Below are positions 10,796 to 22,130 of a stretch of DNA of 64,000 bases, one piece after another. This stretch comes from Metaphire vulgaris (lineage: Eukaryota > Annelida > Clitellata > Crassiclitellata > Megascolecidae). Location: the NCBI GenBank assembly GCA_018105865.1, contig CM030867.1:4963869-5027868 (forward strand), in the 5' to 3' direction. Position 1 is the first letter of the stretch; each line of letters opens with the position of its first letter. The position numbers were made by a program, and so were the translations under genes. Below the pieces are notes generated by a model. That model saw only the letters and a list, made by a program, of their open reading frames with translations. It had not been told where the DNA came from and made no database searches.

Positions 10796-11361
10796 GTACA
10801 TACAAAAACAAATGAAAAATTAGACTATGTAAAAGCAAGTCTGACAGGAATGCGTCTGGGAGTATCACCCCAAGCAAAATTACTAGTATCAGAGGATACT
10901 GTACCACCGTTGTCGCCGTCGCTGGCTGTCGTCGTTGTCGGCGATTACCAGATCGTCAGCTTCAGCCTCCGAGTCATCCACTTCTGACTCACTGTCGTGA
11001 GCGTCTGAATCGTCCCGACTCTTCCAGCAGGCGGCGCACTTCAGCGCAAGACAGAGTTGCCCACGCTTCCTCGAAGCCATCTTCACCTTGACCAGGACAA
11101 AATGAATGCTGGTCAAAATCCGACCCCTCGGTCACTTAAAATATATTCTTTTCGCTTATAGAGGCCACACTAGCTAAAAGAGAGCTGCCATCTTGCGAAT
11201 GGATAATAACTAAAGCGATATTCCATTGAAGAACGTTTATAGACGTCGCTGCCCGTTCGTGAATAGCCTTTGAAGTGGCGCAACGTTTATAAACGTCGCT
11301 GCCCGTTCCGTTACAACTTCCTGCCGACGTTTATAAACGTCGCTGCCCGTTAAAGGGTTAA
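9554..11361 (+). mobile_element. TTAA-flanked (piggyBac-like) element with tandem internal modules
   Basis: The left end reads TTAACCCTTTGCAGGGG and the right end cgttaaAGGGTTAA, each at TTAA (9554-9557, 11358-11361). The interior has three tandem copies of a module of about 350 bp starting near 9660, 10020 and 10375, each containing ttcaaaaattttgaagatcgg. Near the right end, three copies of an acgtttataaacgtcgctgcccgtt-type palindrome occur (11234-11350). No transposase was found; open frames across the modules are repeat artefacts. A (TACA)n run lies at 10765-10800. Confidence 0.82.
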
Positions 11362-11570
11362 GTCCGAAGTAAGAATTTTCAGTTAGTTTTTCCAAGCAGA
11401 CAGATCAGTGTTGCCGAAGGAGTGGTCAGTGAGAGATAGACAAGTGTGCTGCTGTATCAGTTTTTTATCACCTTGCAATTTCAGTAGTCAGGAACTGTTC
11501 CTGCAGTTGGATTACATCTGCCATGTAGCTGGGCTGTTGTGTTGTTATCATCTTGAAAGTGATTAGCACA

Positions 11571-11762
11571 GTATTTTGGTCATGTCGCTAGATATGACCC
11601 AGGGCAGGATCATGTCTGAGCCCTCAGTTCACGGTCTGCCAAAGACCTGGGAAAGGATGGCACGCAGGCCCAGAACAACCTGGTCAAGAGCATTCAAGAA
11701 AGACCTAGCTCCACACAACTTTGACCTTGCTATGGTGTGGAAGCAGATGCAGGATAGAGATG
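11571..11762 (+). mobile_element. RTE-like LINE (family A), C-terminal fragment
   Basis: Parallels the end of the RT at 55663-56427: FGHVAR, then a stretch like PRTTWSRAFKKDLAPHNF and DLAMVWKQMQDR, split by a frameshift near 11620. Truncated on both sides. The following 11763-12330 was not recognised in either strand. Confidence 0.78.
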
Positions 11763-12309
11763 TGGATGTTAAAGATGTTTGTCTTGCTCTTAACCTCCCT
11801 ACCGATAAGAGCATACAGACACTGTATGATGAAGGAATTTGATGCTGAAACGGTTAATGGTGTACGGTGTACATTGGTCACATCTACAGGCATTTGGGGC
11901 AGCTGAGACCGCCCATTTAATTGCTTCTGTGACATGACCACATAAAAGCGGTAATTTGCTTCTTTGTGTTCTAGCAAACGAGGTATGCAAGTGGACACTC
12001 TGGCCCCTATTGAATGGCGTGCCTCTATTATTGACACATTCAGGTGTCCAATGATTGCCCGTATACGCAAATAACGCATCTTGCCCTGCAGCAAAACCAG
12101 GCGAACAATGAGTAGGTATGTGCTTCAGAAACAACATACTGCTTTTAGAATGGAAATCTGCCAAAGAATCTAACTCCAAGGAGGTTAATCATCTCTGACA
12201 TTGTATTTCAGACGTCCAAGAATGGTGCTCCATGCGACATTTGCAACTCAATGCTATTTGATAGATCTTTCACTAAGGTTGCTTTCCATGTTCTTTTGCT
12301 AATGCTGTG

Positions 12310-12596
12310 GTCCACCCTCTAATAAAGAAATCATCCCTACTTGTCCCCCCTCCCGCCAAGACCGTGCAACTTGGCGAGAGGTCCGTTACGCGTGGGAACC
12401 CTATCCTCTGGAACGCCCTACCTAACAACGTGTCCATGGAAACTAGCCTCGAATTGTTTGCTAAGAAACTTAAGACGCACTTGTTTGAAATATCGTATAA
12501 GTGCAGAATGTAAAGTGCTCTTGACTTTGGCATTCAGCTATGTTTATTGCGCTATATAAATTGTCGTTTTAACATAACATAACATAACATAACATC
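12310..12596 (+). mobile_element. L2-like LINE 3' end with (AACAT)n tail
   Basis: The + strand reads VQLGERSVTRGNPILWNA, then LPNNVSMETSLELFAKKL and KTHLFEIS. The stop is followed by the 3' UTR aaagtgctcttgactttggc..gcgctatataaattg and an (AACAT)n tail at 12572-12596. 5' truncated. The (AACAT) tail differs from the AAT and ACTA tails of relatives. Confidence 0.85.
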
Positions 12597-13012
12597 CCTC
12601 TGCCTAAATGACTTAGCAAATTACTGGCCTATATCCAACTTAAACTTTTTGTCAATGATTCTTGAGAAAGTGGTTGCTTATCAAATTCAAGCCCCTCTGT
12701 CCTCAAAGGACCTGTTCCCTCACACTCAGTCTGTCTGCACAAATGGTACTTTTTCATCATCAGCCTATTTGAATTGTGGGGTCCCCTGGGCTCAGCTCTT
12801 GGTCCTCTCTTGTTCACTTTATACACGACTCCTCTTGGTTCATTACTGTCAGACTATCACCTTGATTACCATCTTCATTGGAAACTATTTCTCAAACATT
12901 CTCTCATATTCAGTCTTGGATGGATTCGAATAAATTGCTTCTAAGCCCGGCTAAAACTGAATTTCTACTTTTAGGCACAAAGCCCCAGCTCAAGAAATTT
13001 GACTCAACTTTA
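12597..13012 (+). mobile_element. L2-like LINE, RT part (left piece of a split element)
   Basis: It reads ANYWPISNLNFLSMILEKVV, then a damaged GVP.G..LGPLLFTLYTTPLG stretch, then IQSWMDSNKLLLSPAKTE and FLLLGTKPQLKKFDSTLL. Coding stops at the TTAA where a 5.5-kb element is inserted and resumes at 18551 with LGDSTIPVSTSARDLGV. Removing the insert and one TTAA keeps the frame. Confidence 0.84.
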
Positions 13013-13359
13013 TTAACCCATTCATGCCTGAATTTTTTTCTTCTGCAAAAGGTGAAAATATTGTACATAGGACGTAACTATTAGCCCCTAATTACAGATT
13101 TTCATGGAGGCTTTTGTAATTATTGAAATTTACTTAATTTTATTAACGTCCCATTTATGGGATGCTAGGCACGAGAGGGTGGGGCGTTTTGTTAAAGTAA
13201 AATTCAAAAATGTCATGCATGAAGCACCATACTTATTGAAATTTAGTCACCATACAGTCCAATTGAATTTACAACTATTAAAGTAATCATGAAATAATGT
13301 ATTTATCAGTTCAATTTTCCATGAAATGAGGCAAAACTTGTGACATGAACATGTGGCAT

Positions 13360-14775
13360 GAACATGTGACACTGCTATTACGAGACAACCTTCACTGGTT
13401 CCAGATTCCGGAGCGTATAGCCTTTAACTCTTTGGCGGCTATGTTGTTTTCACAGAATTTACCCCTCAACAGTTTCCAGAAATATTTTAAATCAAATATC
13501 ACAGCAATATTGACAATGTATATCTCAATGGAAAGGGTTTTTGATTATCTACAAGAATGTGAAACGAAACATGTAGAATTTACAATTACATTCTTCATAT
13601 TTCATGGGGAATAAATAAAAATTTTAAAAAATTAAAAATTAAAATTGGACTTTGAAGTTCATCAAAAATTTGCCAGCAACAACACAGTGTAAGTCAGCTA
13701 TCAGAAACATGTACACATGTTATAAACATTTTTAAAATTATATATAGATGTACAAGTGTCATATTTTATTTTACACAGGATTTTGTGTAAATAGTCTCAA
13801 AGCAATTATAACACATGTATTTTTGGGACTTTTCAAAAAAGTTGCTAAAAAAAGTTTTTAGCAACAAGACATTAGTGGCAAACTATCTGAAACGTGTACA
13901 GTGTACACATATGTAATAGACATTAGAAATTATGTAAAATGTGATATTTTAGTTTAGAAAGGATCTTGTGTGAAAGATGTTGAAGCAATTATGACATATA
14001 TATATATTTGACACATGTCACATAAGTTCAAAGACTTGGTTTTTTATACTTTCCAGCAGAATTTGTTCGTTTTCGTTGTCATCGCACCTAGAGAAACCCA
14101 TGTCATCAAACTTACCATTTTCAATCACTTCCAAAACTTCTTTAGTTGAATAAAACTTCTGCCCCTGTGTATAGAAGGTATTTAAAATTTAAATGCCAGA
14201 AGGACCGCAAATCTTGCCTACAAATCGACATATTTTTGCAGTCAAAATCGCGAAATAAACGGTTTTTTCGCAAGTTTTAAAAGCGAAAGCATGTTGGCTT
14301 TCGTTAGAATAGCCCTAAATCCTAAATATAGCGGTTTATATTTAGAAATGGGTGCACATTTCATATACGGTCGTTATCGACCGCATTCGCCGCTGAAGAG
14401 TTAAACGTTGCTGGTTTACATTTAGAACGTTAAATGACCCTTTCTGCCCTGATTACTTACGGGCTCTTGTCTGTAAGCCCAAGTATTCTGACCGGCGCTC
14501 ACAGCTCCGATCAAGCAGCCATTCTCAATTGGTGGTTCCACCCCCGTCTAAGACAGCGAAATTTGGGGACCAGTCTGTTTCGAGGGGTAACCCTTTGCTT
14601 TGGAACTCGCTGCTGGCAGACGTGACTAGGTTGGCATCTCCTGAACTGTTCACTAGGAACCTTAAAACATATTTTTTAACATTTCCTATTAGGGTCACTT
14701 GTAAAGCGCTCTTGACTTTAGCCTTCGCTATGCGTATTGCACTATATGAAATTATCAGAATTAATTAATTAGTTA
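13360..14775 (+). mobile_element. L2-like LINE 3' end split by a TTAA element
   Basis: The left piece reads HVTLLLRDNLHWFQIPERIA (13360-13423). The right piece, from 14405, continues FKRCWFTFRTLNDPFCPDYL through LWNSLLADVT to FTRNLKTYFL, then the 3' UTR and a TTAA-rich tail at 14759-14783. The TTAA insert at 13424-14404 sits exactly at the AF|K codon, and excision restores GCC-TTT-AAA-CGT. One frameshift follows near 14540. Confidence 0.86.
13424..14404. mobile_element. TTAA element with TTAACTCTTTGGCGGC ends
   Basis: The left end is TTAACTCTTTGGCGGC and the right end is the inverse of TTAACTCTTCAGCGGC; TTAA at 13424-13427 and 14401-14404. The interior is AT-rich with two diverged direct copies of a segment of about 170 bp (13680-13850 and 13858-14035). 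No coding capacity. The third layer of the nest starting at 12597. Confidence 0.84.
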
Positions 14776-15128
14776 ATTAATTAAAACAAGCAATGTGAAG
14801 TCCGACATTGTATTTACTGCACTGTTTTTTTAACTTTTGCTTCACACACAGCACACCGTCTTTGAGCTCAAATTGCTTTCTTGTAATGGCCTACTCCAGC
14901 TTTTCTAACTTCTACAAGAACTCTGGTGCTCAGCTTCTTTGGACGACCTAAAGATCAACCAGCTGAGGGCCTTTCCAAGGCATGACACCTGAAATATATG
15001 TTGCACATATTTCTTCTAAATTCCAGCTGTTCCTTTGGGTGGACCTGTGCTGCTGTTGTCATCATGTAAAGCAGCCATATGTTTTGCATTGCCACATCCA
15101 GCAAATAAACAAACAGAAGTCACCACCA

Positions 15129-15730
15129 TTAACCCGTTCCAGGGGGAATTAATTGTTTCAAGTCGTCCCCAATAGGGGTAATTAATTTGGGGGAAAGGCG
15201 TTCATGTGAAAATGTGAACATACAAGTTTTAAACTTACTATATTTCAGGCTATATAGAAGCTAGAAAGATGAGGTTTGCACCGTTGTTTAGCATTTTTAT
15301 TGCTCCTTTGAACCATCCATGCCAAAAAAGAAAATTTTGGGGGTAGGGTCCACCCTACGGCCCAAAATAGGACCCCTCCCAAACATTTTGGTCAAATTTT
15401 GTTCAAAGCCCCATAGCAAACATTTTTCCACGGTAACCCCCAAACTGTGAGCGAGAAAGTTGTAAAGGGGTGTAATTGGAACAGAATAGTGCAAAAAGTT
15501 TGAAGATTGGCCAACATTTGGGGTAGTTATGATTTTTCAAACCCTACTACTCATTGCTCAAAGAAATGACAATTTTGTGAACAGATTTTCAATCTGAAAA
15601 ACCGAACAACTCCGTATATTTCAGGCTGTACACACATGCTTATGTGGTGCGCCGTTTATAAACGGCGTTGTCCATTTGGATATGATTTTCGGGCGCCGTT
15701 TATAGACGGCATTAACCGGGAATGGGTTAA
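15129..15730 (+). mobile_element. TTAA-flanked MITE, compact member
   Basis: A clean single-module copy: the left end is TTAACCCGTTCCAGGGGG, the right end the inverse of TTAACCCATTCCCGG. It has one module of about 350 bp and two subterminal palindromes, gccgtttataaacggc and gccgtttatagacggc (15651-15710). It serves as the reference for the family (756, 9554, 30832, 38848, 62058). Confidence 0.86.
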
Positions 15731-16029
15731 CAGGATGAGATCAAATTCTGTAACAGGAAATATTTTGATCCATCTGATCGACCCTTCCATGTTGCTGTTG
15801 CACTAATGAATCATGAGGGGTCCTGGGGGGTCTGTGCCTCCACCCCTTATTGAATGCCTGGCTCTGCCAGTGGCCCACCTGTTGTGACCTTATACTCACT
15901 ACAACTACATACCTATCAATAAATGGTTGGCGCCGTGCTTAGAAGTTGCCACCCCAACGCCCACCCCCACCTCTAAATCCTGGAGCCGCCACTGACAACG
16001 TGGGTCATTTGGTTGAGCTATATATACAC

Positions 16030-16530
16030 ATCAGCTTCAGTTGGTGTTAAACGTCTCAGCTCGTCGGATCTTTGGCTCGAGTTGGAATGAGCACATGACA
16101 CCGTTTATACGCGATAATCTTCACTGGCTCAGGATCCCAGAGCACATAGCCTTCAAGCGTTGTTGGCTTACATTTCGGGCGCTGTATGACCCCTTTTGCC
16201 CCAGCTACTTATCTGGCCTAGTCATCAAGCCTACGGCGGTCGACCAGCGATCGCGGCTTTGCTCTAACGACTGTCGTCAATTGGTGGTTCCTCCTCCGTC
16301 CAAGACGGCTGTCTTCGGTGACAGTTCCTTCCGGAGGGGCAATCTGAGTCTGTGGAACTCTCTGCCGAAGAACGTGACTATTGTGACCTCCCATGATCTG
16401 TTTATCAAGTGCCTTAAGACGTATATGTTTAATATCTCTTAATGTGTTCATTGTTAAGAGCTTTTGACTTTAGTCTTCACTATGCTTACTGCGCACTATA
16501 AATTGTCTTAATAATAATAATAATAATCAC
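16030..16530 (+). mobile_element. L2-like LINE 3' end, nearly intact C-terminus
   Basis: An open frame of 133 codons (16041-16442) reads VLNVSARRIFGSSWNEHM, DNLHWLRIPEHIAFKRCW, VVPPPSKTAVFGDSSF and SLWNSLPKNVT, and ends KTYMFNIS. It is followed by the 3' UTR (agcttttgactttagtc..ctataaattgtctt) and an (AAT)n tail at 16508-16527. 5' truncated. Confidence 0.88.
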
Positions 16531-16552
16531 CTGCATGAAAGTCTAACTCATC

Positions 16553-17874
16553 TAGGGTTACCATAATTGTCAGATGGAAAAAGAGGACACTTTCCGGGTC
16601 CCTGGACAGAGTAGTCGCGGACTCGCGGTGTCCCTAAAAAGTCGTCAAATCGTACCAATATTAGGTGCTGTAAAGATACTAACAAAATTACTAAAATTTA
16701 CAAGACGGTAGTGGAAGTAGGCCTATCTCATTCTGAGTCATTATTATCATTATCGTCAGATTGCGCCAGGGCTTAGCGGCCCAAGCCCAAGTGTATTTCC
16801 TCAAAGAACTGATGACCTTCAACAAGTTAGGCTGCCTGCTGAAGATACAGTATGTGTGAAATTCTTTGCGCAACCTTCAGCGTGCCAACAACCTATCAAT
16901 TTTACCATATTTTTATATACAGTATTATATTGAATATATAAGGCTATAGGCCTTTTTATAAGTCTTATAAGCACTCGTGTGTATACAACAAATATTATAA
17001 AAAGAAACTTGGTCTTGAATTAATTACATTACTGTTTAATTAAAAAGCAGAACATAAATAATTTTTTTTTGTCTTTCACGTGCCGCGTCTGGCATGCCTG
17101 CCGTAGGTTATCGACCCCTGATCTAACCCATATCGACGCAACTTTGTTATCAACTCCTTCACCTTAGGCCTAAGTGGCATGATACCAGCTTGTGCACGGC
17201 ACCTGAGAACAGACTGGATGGATTTAAGGCAACTCACGACAGCGTGAAACGCCAGTGTACCTTCAGATGCTGAAACTGATTCTTTGCTTTTCAAAGCCGG
17301 TTTTACAAGAAATTTGGTGACTGTAAGTTTGTAGCAGTATCATCAGTATGTGAAGTTTTCACGTTAACTCTCCGAACATGCTTCGGCGTTTCGACATGCG
17401 CCTCTAAATCCAATGGACTCTTATTGGAAACAGAGACATAAGTTCTGCCGCTGCATGTCACACATTCAGCCTCCGAGGCATTTCGGCCTACACGAAAACT
17501 TGCATATTTGGTCTTCATTGCGTCTGTAAACAAACACCTTCGTTTTGGCATTTTTAGAATTAAACTTTATCTCTTTATGTAAGCGGGAAAATTAAAAATG
17601 GCTATCGAAAGCGGAAGTTCTGACGACAAATGTTAGCATTGATCTAAATATAGCTGGATCGCTTATTGTGATAGTATTCTACGCGTTAACAATGGCGACG
17701 GACAAAAACGATGTGTTGATAAGTTAGTAGGCCTATATTATATACTCGTAGTATTACATGCGCTAAATATCGGGAGGACCAAAACCGGACTTTATATGAA
17801 AAGCTGCCCGGATGCCTGGACAAGGATCCAAAAAGAGGACACGTCCGGGGAAACCCGGACGCATGGTAACCCTA
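16553..17874. mobile_element. hAT element with 8-bp target duplication
   Basis: The ends are TAGGGTTACCAT and its inverse ATGGTAACCCTA; aactcatc is duplicated at 16545-16552 and 17875-17882. An 8-bp duplication and this end sequence fit hAT. Further inside, each end carries an aaaagaggacac motif. It retains a decayed transposase N-terminus on the minus strand. It lies inside the 5.5-kb TTAA element. Confidence 0.87.
17076..17551 (-). pseudogene. hAT transposase N-terminal remnant with BED-type zinc finger
   Basis: On the minus strand from the ATG at 17551: MPKRRCLFTDAMKTKY, then ECVTC, a spacer and HVETPKH, the C-x2-C..H-x5-H layout of a BED finger. A frameshift near 17300 leads into ESVSASEGTLAFHAVV, which resembles the post-BED region of ZBED/hAT transposases. 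The catalytic domain is missing. A DNA-binding role for the intact parent is family knowledge. Confidence 0.68.
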
Positions 17875-18550
17875 AACTCATCTTCAAGCATAGACGCTAC
17901 TTCATGTAGGCCTACCTCAAATATTCTGCTTGCGGCCATCTTTAGTAATTTCTACATTGATATTTGCCTACAGTTTATATGTGATACCCTAAAAAGGCTT
18001 AGTTATCAGCCTAAGCATACAATTTAACCACTTATGTAGTGCACAAACTATAATTTAAACAAAAGATACAAGGAATGTTACTTATTTATTCAAAACCTGT
18101 ATTAAAAATCTGCGTCCATATATAGTTCTAATATTGCACAAATAGCCCACCCTCTCGTGCCTAGCGTCCCATACAATGGGACACCTATTTCATGACCGAT
18201 AAAAAATCATAGAATCGCAAAATAACATTTAAAAATACACCAACTACAAGAAAACTGATTTACCTAACAGGATTACTCACAGATACCAAACAAAAATGGT
18301 ACAAATAATAACTGCAGATTTTCTCTTGACAAGAAAATTCAAAAATATAATTTTAGCTTGTTGCCTAACAAAAGTGCTTCATGAATCACAATCAGTGGTT
18401 TTTAAAATCACCCAATAACTCAGTCTAAAAATAAAGCATATATTAGGAAACACTTGGTCAGATTTTAAATTTATGTTCGGCTAAAAATGCCTTTTTAATA
18501 ACTTTTTAGCAAGCGTCCCATTTGTGGGACACAAGGCACGAATGGGTTAA

Positions 18551-19111
18551 CACTTGGGGATTCGACTATTCCTGTAAGCACTTCTGCGCGGGATTTAGGA
18601 GTAATTTTTGATTCCACACTTTCACAAATCATACAAATAGCATCTGTAAAGTAGCTCACTACCACCTTCATGATTTGTATTGTATTAGGAAATTTCTAAA
18701 TAAATCTGCATTAATGCTCTTGGCAAATGCCTTGGTGTCTAGTCTTCCTGATTACTGCACCTCCCTTGTCTTTGACATCTCTAAATCCAACCTGGCTAAA
18801 CTCCAACGAGTTCTAAATTCACTGGCTCGGGCAGTTTAAAAAACCCACAACGTGAGCACATAACCCCAGTTCGTAAGGGTCTTCAGTGCTCTTCACTGAC
18901 TTCCAATTAAAGAAGCATCTTTAGCATCTGTCTTCAGGTATACAAAACACTTTATTACAAGGAACCTAGTTACCTTCTTTCAAAACTTTCTGTACAAACA
19001 AACAAATACTTGACCAGCTCCTCATCTGCAGTAGTTCTATCCCTCTCACATACTTGGACAGTTCTTGGTTCTCGTGCTTTCTCAGTGGCCGCCCCAATCT
19101 CTGGAACTCAT
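18551..19111 (+). mobile_element. L2-like LINE, continuation (right piece of split element)
   Basis: Continues the element of 12597-13012: LGDSTIPVSTSARDLGV, a run of broken frames, then LGSRAFSVAAP.LWNSLP. It ends abruptly at 19111, where a different L2-like LINE begins. It has no tail of its own. Confidence 0.8.
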
Positions 19112-19756
19112 TGCCTTAGCCATGAACTGTTTCTATTACATACAACACCTCCGCCAGAGCTGTTGTACTGACGTCGCCTGGCAGCTGGTCTTTGCTTTTC
19201 TGTCCAGGCTAGACTGCTGCAACTCCATACTCGCTGGCCTTCCAAAGTCCACACTGGCCATTCTGCAGTGTGTGCAAAATGCTGTTGAACGTCTAGTTCT
19301 CGATCTGAAACCAAGATGGTACCTCACCTCTGTGCTCTGTGAGATCTTCATTGAATCCTGGTGCAGTCATGATACAATATAAACTGTTCACAATGCATGC
19401 TGATGTTTTTTGCATGACTTGGTCTCTGCCCAACCTACCTGACTGAACTGCTTCAGCCTACATCATCTGTCAGTGGTAAGACCAGGCTTACGATCTGCCT
19501 CCAACGGCCAATATCATAAACGTCGTCTCTGGACAACTATGGGGCAGAGAACTTTCACTTGCACTGGATCCCATGCTTGGAATGTCCTTCCACCTGTGCT
19601 ACAGAACTTAAGAGTCACCTGTCGTTTTCCATAAACAGTTAAAAAGTTGCCTTTTTAACTGCGCTTATAACTGATTTTGTAATGTGCTTGTAAACATTTC
19701 TTGAATAGGTGCAATATAAATAACCAGTATATGTATGTATGTATGTATGTATGTAT
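19112..19756 (+). mobile_element. L2-like LINE (subfamily c) 3' end with (TATG)n tail
   Basis: It reads QLVFAFLSRLDCCNSILAGL, PKSTLAILQCVQNAVERLVL, then broken frames to the 3' UTR with gtgcaatataaataacc and a (TATG)n tail at 19720-19756. The same subfamily occurs at 51241-52024, where the frame is better kept. Confidence 0.84.
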
Positions 19757-20014
19757 ATTAATCAGTTGAGTTTCTTCTTTGAGATATTGAATTATATGAT
19801 TTAATTTTCTGCCATATGTTGTAGAAGTTTTGGCAATGGTCATGTCATTATGTGTTGACGTTCTGAGTTTCATTCATGCTGTTTTAGATCTGTATTGTTT
19901 GATGCTAAGATAGTCAAGTGATTAATATCACTCACCAGTATCATTTATACTGTAGTCTACATTCACCAGTATCGTTTATAACGTAGTCTTCTGATCTTAT
20001 ATTAGATTACAAAG

Positions 20015-20106
20015 TTGCTTCGACTGATCTTCATCTATCTGGATTGGAGGCTTTTACATTTGATTATGTCGTGAAATGGCCATTGTCACTAGTCATAAGT
20101 CGGAAA
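20015..20106 (+). CDS. TUBGCP2: TUBGCP2 internal exon C
   Basis: The acceptor is attacaaag, with a weak pyrimidine tract, and the donor is gtatgt. The last G of exon B plus TT gives valine. The exon then reads DLHLSGLEAFTFDYVVKW and PLSLVISRK, the LSGLEAF.FDY..KWPLSL signature of GCP2. It ends in phase 0. It lies 17.2 kb from exon B, across a transposon-packed intron. Confidence 0.94.
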
Positions 20107-20980
20107 GTATGTTCTTTTAACATTTTATTTTGATACCACATTCTTTTTGTTGATGTCACTGCTTAGTTATTGGTTCTCTGCCATTTTTAAAACACGTCTG
20201 CAAAGTGCTACATGCCTGCATATGTGCATTAATTATTCATAAAATTGTACCCTTACAAATATATAAAAAATTGAAATGATATCACTAAAGGACAGTGATT
20301 TATTTAACACATTGAGTGCCAGGCCAAATGTTACCATGTGACCCCTCCAAACTCCAGCCACTGAAGACCAAGCTAGATCTTGGCTTGGAGCTGCAGAGGA
20401 TATTGGAAGTATATCAAAATACTCATACTACTAAATGATAAATGAATAAAGACGTTTTCTTACTTTAGAGATACATAAGATTCAGATGATGTATCCAGAA
20501 TAGACATGTAATAAATATACCGGTAAGCATAAACTTCTATTTGGGCCGCTAAGCTGGAGGTCACCACTTTTTGAGAGAGTGGGCTATGGAAAGGGAAAGG
20601 TGAGTTGAGCTTCTCACTTTTTGTAGAATGGTAATCTTTTGATACTGTTTGCTGAAGGAAATACAGAAACAGCAGGATATGTAGTGTATGTAAAAATTAT
20701 TATGTAGTAACTTAATTTTCAGCAAATAATTTAATACACCTGAAATTTCTTGGCCCGGTTGTTGCTACCCTGTGAATGAAACTATGAAGGATAAAACTAG
20801 AGAAGAACTTATTGAGTTTTTTCAACTCTGTAATGTGCATTTGCTCCTGAATTAGTGGCTATGCCACATAACAAATTGTCAGTGTGATGGTGATGGTGGT
20901 GTCAGCAGCAGTGATGGCAGTGGTTGTGCAAACATATATGTTTGATATTTCGAGGATTTATACTTTGGCTTTCTGTTATG
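20107..20980. other. intron, nothing recognised
   Basis: Between exon C and an antisense RTE fragment. A stretch starting ttaacacattgagtgccagg (20307) looks like a TTAA-element end, but I found no partner end. Confidence 0.45.
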
Positions 20981-22130
20981 TTTCATCATCATCATAATTG
21001 CTCTCTGCCAACTCATTAGTGGCAATAGCTAATCAGAAAACATTTCCAGGCCTTTTTGTCAAATGTTCATTTTCCTCCTTCTGCAATTGTCAGTTGTCTT
21101 TCTTTAAAATCTTCTTTTATGTTGTCTATCCATTTTTTTTCTGGGCCTGCCTCTTCCTTTTTTACCTTCCTTGTATGTGTAGAGTGCTTTTTTGGGAAGT
21201 CTTGAGTCTTCCATCCTGTGTCCATACCATGTAAACCTCCTTTTTCTGAGTTTGTCCATGATGGTGTTCTTTAATCCAATCCATTGCCGTATATCTTCAT
21301 TTCTAAGTTTTTGAAGTCTGCTAACTCCAAGAATTCTTCTTAGGCAGTTCATTTCTGCAACGAGTAGTCTTTTTTCATCTTCTCTTTCTGTGACCCAGGT
21401 TTCAGATCCATATAGTATTTGTGGAATGACAACGGTATTATAGATTTGGACTTTGGTGCTTATTTTAATTTCTTTAGAGTTCCAGATGTGTTTCAGTCTT
21501 CCCATTGTTTATAATCCTTTTGCTACTTTCTGTTTGATGTCTTCTTGGTGGCTTCCATTGCTTGTTAATTGTCCTCCTACATATGTAAAGCTTTTGACTT
21601 GTTCAATTTCTGTACTTTCTAGAGTTAATCGCATCTTCTTTTCTCCTGCTTTGCTGACCACCATAGTTTTAGTTTTTCCTGTGTTTATCGTAAGGCCGAA
21701 TCTTTGGCTTGTGATATTGACTTTGTCTGTCAGTTTTTGTAGATCTTTCCTGGATTCAGCAAGCAAGGTGACGTCATCTGCAAACTTTAAATTAGGAATA
21801 TTTTCTCCATAGCACTTTACACCAATGTTTAAGTCTTTGGTTGCTATTTTGTATATGGCCTCAAGAATTATGATAAACAGCATTGGCAAAAGAATACATC
21901 CCTGTTTTGTTCGTACTTCTGTCTTGAACCATTCTGTTAGTTCATGTTCCACCCTCACTGCCTTTTCTGCTTTTCTATACACTGTTCGTATTAGGTTTAT
22001 TAATTTTTCTTCAATTCCAAAATTTCTCATTGCTTGCCACAGTCCATCGTGCCACACTGAATCAAAAGCTTGTTTGTAATCAATAAAGTTAATATATATG
22101 CTGAGAGCGTAATATATAGGAATTGGCAAT
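20981..22130 (-). mobile_element. RTE-like LINE (family B), RT and C-terminus
   Basis: Minus strand from 22129: INFIDYKQAFDSVWHDGL, NFGIEEKLINLIRTVYRK, RTKQGCILLPMLFIIILE, NLKFADDVTLLAESRKDL, FTYVGGQLTSNGS, ILYGSETW and GRPRKKMDRQ. This is a 5'-truncated RTE-type ORF2 with the FADD catalytic box. The 206-codon frame 21509-22129 is intact, and a stop near 21508 separates it from the next. The tail is (ATG)n, antisense at 20985-20996. The same family forms the split element at 40985-45505. Confidence 0.88.

Larger units (their letters stand above)
13013..18550. mobile_element. 5.5-kb TTAA (piggyBac-like) element, host of later insertions
   Basis: The ends are TTAACCCATTCATGCC and the inverse of TTAACCCATTCGTGCC at TTAA 13013-13016 and 18547-18550. 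A second inverted motif lies inside: gtcccat..atggga..ctaggcacgagagggtggg at about 13146-13184, inverted at 18147-18182. No transposase of its own was recognised. Inside it are an L2-like LINE (13360-14770), a TTAA element (15129-15730), an L2-like LINE (16030-16530) and a hAT element (16553-17874). Confidence 0.85.

Noticed and set aside
20307..20400. TTAA element starting ttaacacattgagtgcc
   Set aside because: Only one end is visible; no inverted partner was found nearby.
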